Positions 9,514 to 17,715 of a DNA stretch of 64,000 bases are shown here, piece by piece. Within the stretch, counting starts at the first letter, position 1. Each line of letters opens with the position of its first letter. The position numbers and the translations under genes were made by a program. This DNA is from Blastocatellia bacterium. Its GTDB lineage: Bacteria; Acidobacteriota; Blastocatellia; Chloracidobacteriales; JADJPF01. The stretch covers positions 588,128-652,127 of the forward strand of contig JADJPF010000003.1 of the NCBI GenBank assembly GCA_016713405.1, given 5' to 3'. The notes below the pieces were generated by a model that was not told the DNA's origin, searched no databases, and saw only the letters and a program-made list of their open reading frames with translations.

Positions 9514-10791
9514 ATGTCAGCCTTAAAACTTAATGAATATGAAAAGCCTATACGAACACATTATGAAATTTTGCTGATGTGCTGGGCTGGGTGGGTATTT
9601 GATTTTTATGATTTAATCCTTTACTCATTTTTACTAATTCCTATAGGAAAAGAGTTAAATTTAACTTCAGTAGAATCTGGTTGGGTATTTGGTGCTTCGT
9701 TAGCTGCTACAGCCTTGGGGGGCGGGTTATTTGGATTTTTAGCTGATAAATATGGTAGAAAAAAAGTCCTAGAATGGACAATTTTGCTTTTTAGTTTAGG
9801 TACATTTCTATCAGGATTTGCCGTAGATCTTTGGACATTAATTTTATTTCGAGCTTTAACAGGTTTTGGGGTAGGAGGTGAATGGGCAACAGGTCAAACT
9901 TATATTGGAGAAACATTTCCGCCCAAAGTACGCGCACGCTACGCAGCTTTTATGCAGTCTGGTGCGCCAGTTGGGTTTGCCATAGCTGCAATTGTTGGGG
10001 GTTTAGTCGCTCCTGAAATTGGTTGGCGGGCGTGTTTTTATATTTCCATTTTGCCAGCCTTACTTGTAGTGTTTGTTAGAAAACGTATTCCAGAATCAGA
10101 TATTTGGCAGGAAAGAAAAGATTTTCTAAATAAATTACCAAAAGAAAATAAAGAGCCTCAAGTTAATTTTTGGATTCTTTTTAGCTCTCAATATAGATAT
10201 TTATTTATTATTTCTTTATTTTTAGCAATTTTTGATATGGCAGCCTATTGGATTACTTTTTCTTGGCTACCAGGTTATTTATATACAGAGCGATCTTTTT
10301 CTTTGGCAAAATCAGCTTTTTGGGTGATAGTTGCACAAGTTGGAGCATTTCTTGGCAACTTAGCTTTTGGTTGGACAGCAGATAAATTTGGCCGAAGACC
10401 AGCTTATACAATATTTAGCTTTTTAATGGCGATAGGTTTAATAATGATTACTTTGATGTGGTCGGCTATTGTTGCTTATCCAGCATTAATACTTTCTTTT
10501 ATGTTTTTAGTTGGCTTTGGTACAGGAATGTTTGCTGGCTATGGGCCGCTTTTTGCTGAACTCTACCCAACTAGCATTAGAAATACTGCAATGGGTTCAG
10601 CCTATAATTTTGCTAGAGGTATACAGTTTCTTGCTCCTGTACTTGTTGCCGTAACTGCTCAGTATTATGGCTTAAGCGGAGGGATATCATTAGCAGCAAT
10701 TTTTGCTATTTTAAGTGGTCTCTGGATTTGGTTATTTCCAGAGACCAGAGGGTTAAAAATTCGTGCAATGCCAGAAAAAACTTATAGTTAA
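9514..10791 (+). CDS. MFS transporter (metabolite:H+ symporter type)
   Basis: A 425-residue 12-helix permease. Visible signatures are WVFDFYDLILYSFLL in TM1, GFLADKYGRKKVLEW between TM2 and TM3, RALTGFGVGGEWATGQTYI in TM4 and a second half copy GWTADKFGRRPAY. The pattern GVGGEWATG..GETFPPKVRARY is typical of the sugar-acid/organic-anion:proton symporters of the MFS (SHS/MHS/sialate type). The exact substrate is not visible. It ends four bases inside the convergent WD40 gene, so the two 3' ends overlap. Confidence 0.85.
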   Translation: MSALKLNEYEKPIRTHYEILLMCWAGWVFDFYDLILYSFLLIPIGKELNLTSVESGWVFGASLAATALGGGLFGFLADKYGRKKVLEWTILLFSLGTFLSGFAVDLWTLILFRALTGFGVGGEWATGQTYIGETFPPKVRARYAAFMQSGAPVGFAIAAIVGGLVAPEIGWRACFYISILPALLVVFVRKRIPESDIWQERKDFLNKLPKENKEPQVNFWILFSSQYRYLFIISLFLAIFDMAAYWITFSWLPGYLYTERSFSLAKSAFWVIVAQVGAFLGNLAFGWTADKFGRRPAYTIFSFLMAIGLIMITLMWSAIVAYPALILSFMFLVGFGTGMFAGYGPLFAELYPTSIRNTAMGSAYNFARGIQFLAPVLVAVTAQYYGLSGGISLAAIFAILSGLWIWLFPETRGLKIRAMPEKTYS

Positions 10792-11843
10792 CGTTTGGCA
10801 GTTGTTTGCATTGACCAAAGCTTAATTGTAGAGTCAGAACCGCTAGAGGCTAAGGTTTTTCCATTGCTACTATAAGCTAGGGATAAAACAAAACCTCTAT
10901 GACCAGTTAAAGTGGCTTTTTCTTTTTTGCTTTTAACATCCCAAAGTCTTACAGTTGAATCAGAGCTAGCGGAAGCTAAAGTTTTTCCATTTGGACTGTA
11001 AACTACTGATAAAACTGTCTTTGTATGACCAGTTAAAGTAGCAACTTCTTTTTTAGTTTTTAAGTTCCAGAGCTTAATTGTAGAGTCAGATCCAGTTGAG
11101 GCTAAAGTTTTTCCATCAGGACTAAAAGCAACAGATAAAACGCTATCTGTATGTCCTTTTAATACAGCAATTTCTTTTCTTCCTTTTATATCCCATAAAC
11201 TAATGGTTGAATCATCATTAGCAAACGCAAGTGACTTTCCATTAGGACTATAAGCTATTGATAAAATAGGAGATTTATGACCTGTTAGGGTGGCAATTTC
11301 TTGTTTATTGGCTACATCCCAAAGTTTTACAGTAGAGTCAGAGCAAGCGGAGGCTAAGTTTTTACCATCAGGACTGTAGGCAACCGATAAAACAAAGCTT
11401 TTATGACCTGATAAAGTCGCAATTTCTTCTTTAGTGGTCATATCCCAAAGTTTTACAGTAGAGTCAGAGCAAGCAGACGCAAGAGTTTTGCCATCAGGAC
11501 TATAGGCAATAGAGAAAATAAAACCGCTATGACCATTTAATGTAGCTATTTCTTGCCCTTTCTCAATATCCCAAAGTTTAATTGTTGAATCTTTACTAGA
11601 TGATGCAAGCATTTTACCATCAGGACTATAAGCTAGTGACAAAATACGGCCTCTATGTCCTTGAGGTAAGTCTAATACTGAAAGGTTACTTTTTACTTTT
11701 GATTGAGATTCACTTATGAATTTATTAACAGGCTTTTTGTTAAATTTTGTTGTGTTTTGTTCGTTGTTAAATTGTGCTGATGCAATGGTGGAAATGGTTG
11801 ATATAAGACAAATTACTCCTAAAATCATTTTTATTCTTTGCAT
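10788..11843 (-). CDS. secreted seven-repeat WD40 protein
   Basis: A 351-residue protein with a signal peptide (ending TIASAQ) and seven WD40 repeats of exactly 42 residues, enough for one closed beta-propeller. Each repeat follows GH....LS.AYSPDGKTLAS...DST.KLWD....KE.ATL. The repeats are unusually alike, which points to recent internal duplication or gene conversion. It probably acts as a periplasmic or surface protein-interaction platform; the partner is unknown. I start at ATG 11843, which has gaggtg upstream and gives a good signal peptide; a GTG four codons earlier overlaps that site. Confidence 0.85.
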   Translation of the reverse strand: MQRIKMILGVICLISTISTIASAQFNNEQNTTKFNKKPVNKFISESQSKVKSNLSVLDLPQGHRGRILSLAYSPDGKMLASSSKDSTIKLWDIEKGQEIATLNGHSGFIFSIAYSPDGKTLASACSDSTVKLWDMTTKEEIATLSGHKSFVLSVAYSPDGKNLASACSDSTVKLWDVANKQEIATLTGHKSPILSIAYSPNGKSLAFANDDSTISLWDIKGRKEIAVLKGHTDSVLSVAFSPDGKTLASTGSDSTIKLWNLKTKKEVATLTGHTKTVLSVVYSPNGKTLASASSDSTVRLWDVKSKKEKATLTGHRGFVLSLAYSSNGKTLASSGSDSTIKLWSMQTTAKR

Positions 11844-11956
11844 ATAACACCTCACGAAATTTATTGGGAGTAATAAATTTACTCCGTTTCTTTAGATGCA
11901 AAGAGTTTACTTAATGGAAAAAAATATTTTTAGGTAAGACTTAGTATTTTACTTAG

Positions 11957-12559
11957 CTATAATTCTTGCCATTCAATACGAAATTCGCAAAAAGTGTCTC
12001 TTTCTCGTTGACAACTTGTTTTGCGTACTACAGCATTTTTCCCGCCGCATAATTCTACAGCACGGCGAAAATAACCTAGTCCACTACGACAAAACTTATC
12101 AGGTGGGGTGATTGGATAAAGAAATTGTACTAAAGCAGCATTCTCGGCAAGTCTTATATATTGAGCATCGCCAAAATCTTGATAGCTTTTATGTAAAACG
12201 GCTGTAAGTTGTAGAAATTCTTGGATATTTTTTCTAGTTAAAGGTTCATAAGCTCCACTTAAATTAACACCAGCAGAAAAAGCCCCTAAATCTTCATAAA
12301 CTTTGTCATTACCTTGGCTTAAAGTTTGGCAAATTGCTTTATCTAACATCATTAATGTTGCAATTGGATACCAGTTGCCAATATATATTGTTTGGGATAA
12401 AACTTCTTTTATTTCTAAAGGCAAAGTTTCTAACACTTTTTTTACTGATGCTGCACCATAATTTACATGAATATAAAGCAAGCGGGATTTAATTAAGCTA
12501 CCTTGAATGTTATAGCCTTGATATTGTTGTATTTCGTCGTTTTGTTCAAACTCAGACAT
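11957..12559 (-). CDS. V4R/heme-NO-binding-like domain protein
   Basis: A 200-residue cytoplasmic protein, mostly helical, ending in a short beta unit whose last segment CQRERDTFCEFRIEW matches the C-terminal signature of the V4R (4-vinyl reductase) / heme-NO-binding-like fold, where a Cys pair and a final F-R-I-E-W strand recur. The arrangement of an N-terminal helical half and a C-terminal V4R-like half also recalls the DUF2378 family common in delta-proteobacteria. These are thought to be small-molecule sensing domains; ligand and partner are unknown here. ATG is preceded by aggag. Confidence in the fold is moderate only. Confidence 0.5.
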   Translation of the reverse strand: MSEFEQNDEIQQYQGYNIQGSLIKSRLLYIHVNYGAASVKKVLETLPLEIKEVLSQTIYIGNWYPIATLMMLDKAICQTLSQGNDKVYEDLGAFSAGVNLSGAYEPLTRKNIQEFLQLTAVLHKSYQDFGDAQYIRLAENAALVQFLYPITPPDKFCRSGLGYFRRAVELCGGKNAVVRKTSCQRERDTFCEFRIEWQEL

Positions 12560-12770
12560 TATTACTCCTAATGATTAAGCACTACTATAAAATACTAAAT
12601 TATTAAACAGATATAAAATTTTAACTATTATTATCTGGCTAATTTTTTAGAGCAACCTATCCTAACCTTAAAATGGTTTATCTTAATAGTTTCTATCGGG
12701 AAAAAAGCTTTTGTTTACTAAGATTAATAGATACAATTGCTTACTTATCTTTAATTTATAGGAAGAAGCT

Positions 12771-13598
12771 ATGGCAGATGATCGTAAAGTAGTTAAAGCA
12801 TATAACAACCTAGAGTTCCTTAATAGTCCTGATGCACGGTTGATTAGAATTTTGGCAGAATATTTAGAACCTGCACGGCGATTTCGTCAATACCGTATTC
12901 AAGATACAATTGTATTTTTTGGGTCGGCTAGAATTAAACCTTCAGAAGTAACACAACTTAATTTAGAACAACTAGAAACTAAAGTAGCTGAAAACCCAAC
13001 AGACGAAGCCTTAGAAGAAAAACTTCGACTAGCCAAAGTTGAAGTTAAAATGTCTCGCTATTATGAAGATGCAGTAGAAATTGCACGTCTTTTAACAGAA
13101 TGGTCAAAGAGTCTTCGCGGTGGTAAACATCGCTTTATTATTTGTTCTGGTGGTGGCCCAGGCATTATGGAGGCAGCTAACCGAGGTGCAGCAGCAGCAA
13201 GAGGTATTTCTATAGGTTTAAATATTGAAATCCCCTTTGAACAAAGTGCTAACCCTTATATTTCCAGAGAGTTAAGCTTAGATTTCCATTACTTTTTTAT
13301 GCGTAAGTTTTGGTTTGTTTATTTAGCTAAAGCTTTAGTAATTTTCCCTGGTGGATTTGGAACATTTGATGAACTTATGGAAGTTCTAACACTACTTCAA
13401 ACAAGTAAATTACATAAACCTATGCCAGTATTAATTTATGGAAGTGAATATTGGCGAGAAGTACTTAATCTTGATGCAATGGTAAAATGGGGAACAATTA
13501 GCCCTCAAGATGTTAAATTAATGCACTTTGTTGATACTCCAGAAGATGCTTTTAATTACTTACGCCAACAGCTAGAAGAGCTTTATCCTTTAGGTTAG
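12771..13598 (+). CDS. LOG family protein (TIGR00730-like Rossmann fold)
   Basis: A 275-residue member of the family once annotated as lysine decarboxylase, related to the cytokinin-activating nucleoside 5'-monophosphate phosphoribohydrolase LOG. The two family signatures are present: SGGGPGIMEAANRGA near residue 125 and PGGFGTFDELMEVLTLLQ near residue 195, which together form the nucleotide-phosphate site. The protein is longer at the N-terminus than plant LOG, as in many bacterial members. Likely activity is hydrolysis of AMP or a modified AMP; not proven here. A ggaag ribosome-binding site precedes ATG. Confidence 0.85.
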   Translation: MADDRKVVKAYNNLEFLNSPDARLIRILAEYLEPARRFRQYRIQDTIVFFGSARIKPSEVTQLNLEQLETKVAENPTDEALEEKLRLAKVEVKMSRYYEDAVEIARLLTEWSKSLRGGKHRFIICSGGGPGIMEAANRGAAAARGISIGLNIEIPFEQSANPYISRELSLDFHYFFMRKFWFVYLAKALVIFPGGFGTFDELMEVLTLLQTSKLHKPMPVLIYGSEYWREVLNLDAMVKWGTISPQDVKLMHFVDTPEDAFNYLRQQLEELYPLG

Positions 13599-13606
13599 AT
13601 TATTTA

Positions 13607-13644
13607 GTATTTTGCCAAGTGTATTTTAACACTGGGCAAAATAC
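13607..13644. terminator. bidirectional rho-independent terminator
   Basis: Long stem gtattttgcc-a-agtgt / acact-g-ggcaaaatac with one mismatch and a 6-base loop. It lies between the convergent LOG gene and M48 protease gene and could serve both. Confidence 0.75.
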
Positions 13645-13662
13645 ATCATCTCGTCTCATTAA

Positions 13663-14925
13663 TTACCAATCAAATCTAGTATTTAATCCGCAACTAGGAC
13701 AATAAGCATCTGAAGCCTTGGTATTAGCTCCACAATTAGCGCAACGTGGCTTGGTGTCGGGCTTTGGTTGAGGAGGAGCATTATTTATAGGCGTAACATT
13801 TGGGTTTTGTGGAGGGGGATTTTGAGGAGGAGTTTTTGGATTTTTTTCTAGCACAGCTATTGCCCCAACAATTGTTGAGCCACAAATATGACAAAATGCA
13901 GAACCTATGTCTAAACTAGCACTACAATTTGGACAATTTGTTATTGTTGCACCTCCACCACCAGAAGATGAAGGAGGGTTGTAGGGAGGGTTATAGGGAG
14001 GGTTATAGCCTGGGCTTTGATAGCCACCAAAGTTATAACCATCAGCAGAAAATGGTTGAATATCAATTCTTGGGTAAATTCCACTTAAAATATTGTTATA
14101 TTCTGAAGACATTGACCATTCTTTAATCTCTTTTGCTCTTAGCACAGGAAAAGGATGTGTTCGTGTAATAACTTGTAGAAATTTATAAAGTTGGTTTAAT
14201 GTGCTTTGGTCTAGTTCTTGGTAATTTTCAGCTTGACGCAAAAACTCATCTTGATCCATCTGCTCTATAACTTTACTGCAACCGCCTGCTAATTTCATTA
14301 AAGTAGAAATTACTGCTTGAGGGTTTTGTATGCCTAAAAGACCAGCCCTATCAGCAGAAAGCTCTGCTTTACGATCCCATTCATAAAAAGCAACTAGTAT
14401 TGGGCCGGTAATAAGCCCACCTAATCCAAATGTTCTATCTGCAATATATTCAGCAACTACACTTAAGAAACGAGCTATCATTTTATAAAGAACATGGCCG
14501 CATTTAATATGCCCAACTTCATGACAAATTATTGTAAAAAGCTCGTCATCACTCATTAAGTCAACTAGTCCTGATTGCAGTACAACAAAAGGTTTTTCTG
14601 AGCCAAAAGTATAAGCATTGGCAATAGGATTTTGATCAATATAAAATTCAGGGACTTCAACATCTAAGATTTCGCAGGATTCAACCAACATATCATGCAG
14701 TAAAGGACATTGTTTTTGGTTAACTCTAATGCTATCAGCAATATTTGTAATATAGTAATATCGCTCATAGCCATATTCGATAACTTTACGAATTAAAAAA
14801 TCAACACCTTTTGCTTTTTTTACTGCTTCTAGTGCTTTAAGATCCATTGGATGTTGAAAAGCACTAGGAGAAATACGAGGGAATGTCCGTCTGCCTTTGC
14901 GTTGCCAACGATTTTTTTCTGTCAT
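13663..14925 (-). CDS. M48 family metallopeptidase with two C-terminal zinc ribbons
   Basis: A 420-residue zinc protease. The catalytic HEVGH motif begins at His135 and the third ligand is likely the Glu in AELSADRAGL about 65 residues further on, as in M48 enzymes. Two weak hydrophobic stretches flank the site, but it lacks the strong membrane helices of HtpX. After residue 300 comes a P/Y/G-rich linker with tandem YNPP units, then two rubredoxin-like ribbons (CPNC..CHIC and CANC..CPSC) joined by a proline-rich spacer. The ribbons suggest docking to a protein partner. Function is probably envelope or cytoplasmic protein quality control. Confidence 0.8.
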   Translation of the reverse strand: MTEKNRWQRKGRRTFPRISPSAFQHPMDLKALEAVKKAKGVDFLIRKVIEYGYERYYYITNIADSIRVNQKQCPLLHDMLVESCEILDVEVPEFYIDQNPIANAYTFGSEKPFVVLQSGLVDLMSDDELFTIICHEVGHIKCGHVLYKMIARFLSVVAEYIADRTFGLGGLITGPILVAFYEWDRKAELSADRAGLLGIQNPQAVISTLMKLAGGCSKVIEQMDQDEFLRQAENYQELDQSTLNQLYKFLQVITRTHPFPVLRAKEIKEWSMSSEYNNILSGIYPRIDIQPFSADGYNFGGYQSPGYNPPYNPPYNPPSSSGGGGATITNCPNCSASLDIGSAFCHICGSTIVGAIAVLEKNPKTPPQNPPPQNPNVTPINNAPPQPKPDTKPRCANCGANTKASDAYCPSCGLNTRFDW

Positions 14926-15021
14926 AATTTTTGCTTCTTTCTGTCTAATTAGCTGTAAATGCTACAAAAGCATTATCTTAGCGATTAAGTGATAACTAAT
15001 CTAGCTATTTGTCTAAAAATT

Positions 15022-16281
15022 TTACTCATAGCGTAAGGTTTCAATAGGGTCTAAGCGGGAAGCCTTCCAAGCAGGCCAAATTCCAAAACCGACTCCTAAA
15101 AGTACAGAAAAAACAAAACCTGTTATTGGAGCCCATAAAGGAATAAAAGTAGGGATAACTAACTTAATTAAACTAGCTAATCCACAACCAACTAAAATTC
15201 CAATTACTCCTCCTAAACCTGTTAGCGAAGCAGCTTCAACTAAAAATTGTAAAATTATATCTCGTCGTCTTGCTCCAATAGCTTTACGAATACCTATTTC
15301 TTTAGTACGTTCTGTAACACTTACTAGCATAATATTCATTACACCAATTCCACCAACTAATAAGCCGACACTAGAAAAAGCTACCATTAGAGCAAATACA
15401 CCAAAAGTAATAGCATTAAATTGTTGGACAATTTGATCTGCCGTAGAAATACCAAAGTTATCTTTTTCAGTAAATTTAACTTTTCTTTGCTTACGCAATA
15501 TTTGCCGCATTTCTTCAACCGCTTGAGTTAATTGACCAGGTTTAGCTTGTGCCATTAAAAAATGGTCTTTTATTTGTGGATAGAGTTTTCTAAGTGTTAA
15601 ATATGGCATATAAACAGATTTATTTTCATTATTTGGATCTTCATCTCCTACAAGAAATGTTTCCCGTTTATCTAAAACGCCAATGACCCGAAAACTACGA
15701 CCATCAATTAGCATCTCTTTATCAATCGCTGACACATTAGGAAACAGGGTATTAGCTACATCCTGACCAATTACTACCACATCTGCACGGTGATCATTTT
15801 CTGCATCGCCAAAAAATCGTCCTTCAGCAATATCAATTGTTCCCATACGAAAATATGATGGTAAACAGCTTGTTACAGTAGCATTTAGCATTTCTTTTTC
15901 TTGGTATCGGACAGGAATTCTTGGCACCAGTGGCCCAGCATCAAAGGCTACAGGAGAGAGAAAAATTGTTGATGCTTCTATTTTTTGGCTATCCTTGACT
16001 ATTGCTAAATATTCATCATAACCAATAGGTTTACGCATTCTTTCTTCACGAGAGATATCAAAATTAAACCCAGGTTCAAATTTATAGACATAAATAGAGT
16101 TAGTGCCAAATGACTCTATTTCCTTTGTTACACGGCTTTCAATTCCAGAAACAAAAGCAGAAATAACAATCACAGTCATTGTGCCAATCACAACACCTAA
16201 AATAGTTAAAAGTGAGCGTAATTTGTGTTGGCGGATATTATCAAAGGCCATCAAAACATCTTCTAAAAGAACACCTCGCAT
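15022..16281 (-). CDS. MacB/FtsX-type ABC transporter permease
   Basis: A 419-residue permease of the MacB/LolC-like group. One hydrophobic segment lies near the N-terminus (LLTILGVVIGTMTVIVISAF), followed by a periplasmic MacB-PCD domain of about 230 residues, then three C-terminal membrane segments with the conserved VTERTKEIGIRKAIGARR and GIWPAWKASRLDPIETLRYE. The cognate ATPase and membrane-fusion protein are not adjacent in this window, so it may be an orphan permease pairing with distant genes. An aggaga site precedes ATG 16281. Such systems export lipoproteins, peptides or macrolides; the substrate is not evident. Confidence 0.85.
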   Translation of the reverse strand: MRGVLLEDVLMAFDNIRQHKLRSLLTILGVVIGTMTVIVISAFVSGIESRVTKEIESFGTNSIYVYKFEPGFNFDISREERMRKPIGYDEYLAIVKDSQKIEASTIFLSPVAFDAGPLVPRIPVRYQEKEMLNATVTSCLPSYFRMGTIDIAEGRFFGDAENDHRADVVVIGQDVANTLFPNVSAIDKEMLIDGRSFRVIGVLDKRETFLVGDEDPNNENKSVYMPYLTLRKLYPQIKDHFLMAQAKPGQLTQAVEEMRQILRKQRKVKFTEKDNFGISTADQIVQQFNAITFGVFALMVAFSSVGLLVGGIGVMNIMLVSVTERTKEIGIRKAIGARRRDIILQFLVEAASLTGLGGVIGILVGCGLASLIKLVIPTFIPLWAPITGFVFSVLLGVGFGIWPAWKASRLDPIETLRYE

Positions 16282-16412
16282 AAGGATTATTTTTCTCCTA
16301 AAGCGTTATAAATTTGGTTTTTTGCAAAAAACTGAACGTTTTTCTTTTGCTTATAGTCTCTCATTGAAGTGTAGAAATTGGCAAGTCTAGTTGTTAGCTT
16401 ACAAAATAAAAA

Positions 16413-16443
16413 AGCCAAAAGAAAATCTTTTTATCTTTTGGCT
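16413..16443 (-). terminator. rho-independent terminator of the WG-repeat gene
   Basis: 10-bp stem agccaaaaga / tcttttggct with an 11-base loop; on the minus strand it is followed by a T-rich run and lies 38 bases after the WG-repeat stop. Confidence 0.8.
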
Positions 16444-16480
16444 AAATTACTTATTTTTAAGAGAATGTTGCTATAAAATT

Positions 16481-17620
16481 TTACTCAAGACCATTTTTTC
16501 CAAGCATTTGACCTGTAGTAGTAAAAGACACCCATTTTCCATTAATTTGGTTGCTACATAAACCCTTACCAAAATAAATTGCATGATCAAAAATAGCATC
16601 AATGACAATTTGGCCTGTTTTGTCTATATATCCATATTTTTCATTAATTTTTATAGGTGCTAAACCATCGCTAAATGCTGTTAAAAGTTCATTAAACTGA
16701 GCTTTAATAACAAATTGGCCTGTTTTATCAATATACCCAAGTTTTCCTCTAAATTTTACAGCAGCTAAACCCTCGGAAAAATACCATGCTTTGTCAAATT
16801 TAGGTGCAATGACCATTTCACCTTTTTCATTAATAAAACCATATTTATCATTGACTTTTACTGCTGCTAATCCTTCTGAAAACCATAAAGCGTCTTCAAA
16901 TGTGGAATTAATAACAAAATTTCCAGATGGGTCAATAAATCCTGTTTGTTTAGAATCAAGGCCAACACGTATTAATTGGCCGTCTTCTGACATACCATTA
17001 ATATAGATAAACCTAGGTTCAACAATAAAATTTCCAGATTTATCAATAAGCCCACATTTATAATCAATGCTGGCTTGTGCAATACCTTTAATAAATCCTC
17101 CAGCTAAATCAAATTTAGGTTCAATAACAAATTCTCCAGACTTGTCAATAAAACCATATTTATCATTAAATTTTACTGGTGCTAAACCTTCCTCAAAATA
17201 TGTTGCCATATCAAATTTAGCTTCAATAATAAATTGTCCAAAATTATCAATAAAGGCATATTTACCATCAACTTTTACAGCAGCTAAGTTTTCAGAAAAA
17301 TCTCTAGCATCATCAAACTGCGGTTTGATAACCCATTGACCCATTTTATTAATAAATCCAAATTTTCCTTTTGTTTTAGCAAGAGCTAAATCTCCACGAA
17401 AAAAACTAACAAATTCAAATTTTGGAGCAATTACAGCCTTTTTATTAGAATCGAGAAAGCCCCATAAATTGTTGTAAGCAAATGGCTGAAGTTCTACATC
17501 TGCTTTTATGGTCTCTTTATCAGTTAAGGGTTTTTCAGTTTGAGCAAATACTAGTGAAATAGCTAGTATTAGAACAATACAAGCACTAAAAATATGGCTT
17601 AACACTGTTTTATTAAACAT
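16481..17620 (-). CDS. secreted WG-repeat protein
   Basis: A 379-residue exported protein (signal peptide ending LVFAQ). The mature part consists of about ten WG/KWG repeats with the pattern YGFID.SG.FVI.PKFD.A..FSEGLAAVK. Such repeats form beta-rich scaffolds and are common in secreted proteins of environmental bacteria; no catalytic role is known. It is transcribed alone, between the permease and FHA-TPR genes, and ends in its own terminator. Confidence 0.85.
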   Translation of the reverse strand: MFNKTVLSHIFSACIVLILAISLVFAQTEKPLTDKETIKADVELQPFAYNNLWGFLDSNKKAVIAPKFEFVSFFRGDLALAKTKGKFGFINKMGQWVIKPQFDDARDFSENLAAVKVDGKYAFIDNFGQFIIEAKFDMATYFEEGLAPVKFNDKYGFIDKSGEFVIEPKFDLAGGFIKGIAQASIDYKCGLIDKSGNFIVEPRFIYINGMSEDGQLIRVGLDSKQTGFIDPSGNFVINSTFEDALWFSEGLAAVKVNDKYGFINEKGEMVIAPKFDKAWYFSEGLAAVKFRGKLGYIDKTGQFVIKAQFNELLTAFSDGLAPIKINEKYGYIDKTGQIVIDAIFDHAIYFGKGLCSNQINGKWVSFTTTGQMLGKNGLE

Positions 17621-17715
17621 AAAATACCTCTAAATTTTTATTGATTGATTGGCAGGATTACTTGTTTAACACAAATTAGTTAGATGGGTTTCAAAACTTT
17701 TCCCAGAGAATTATC

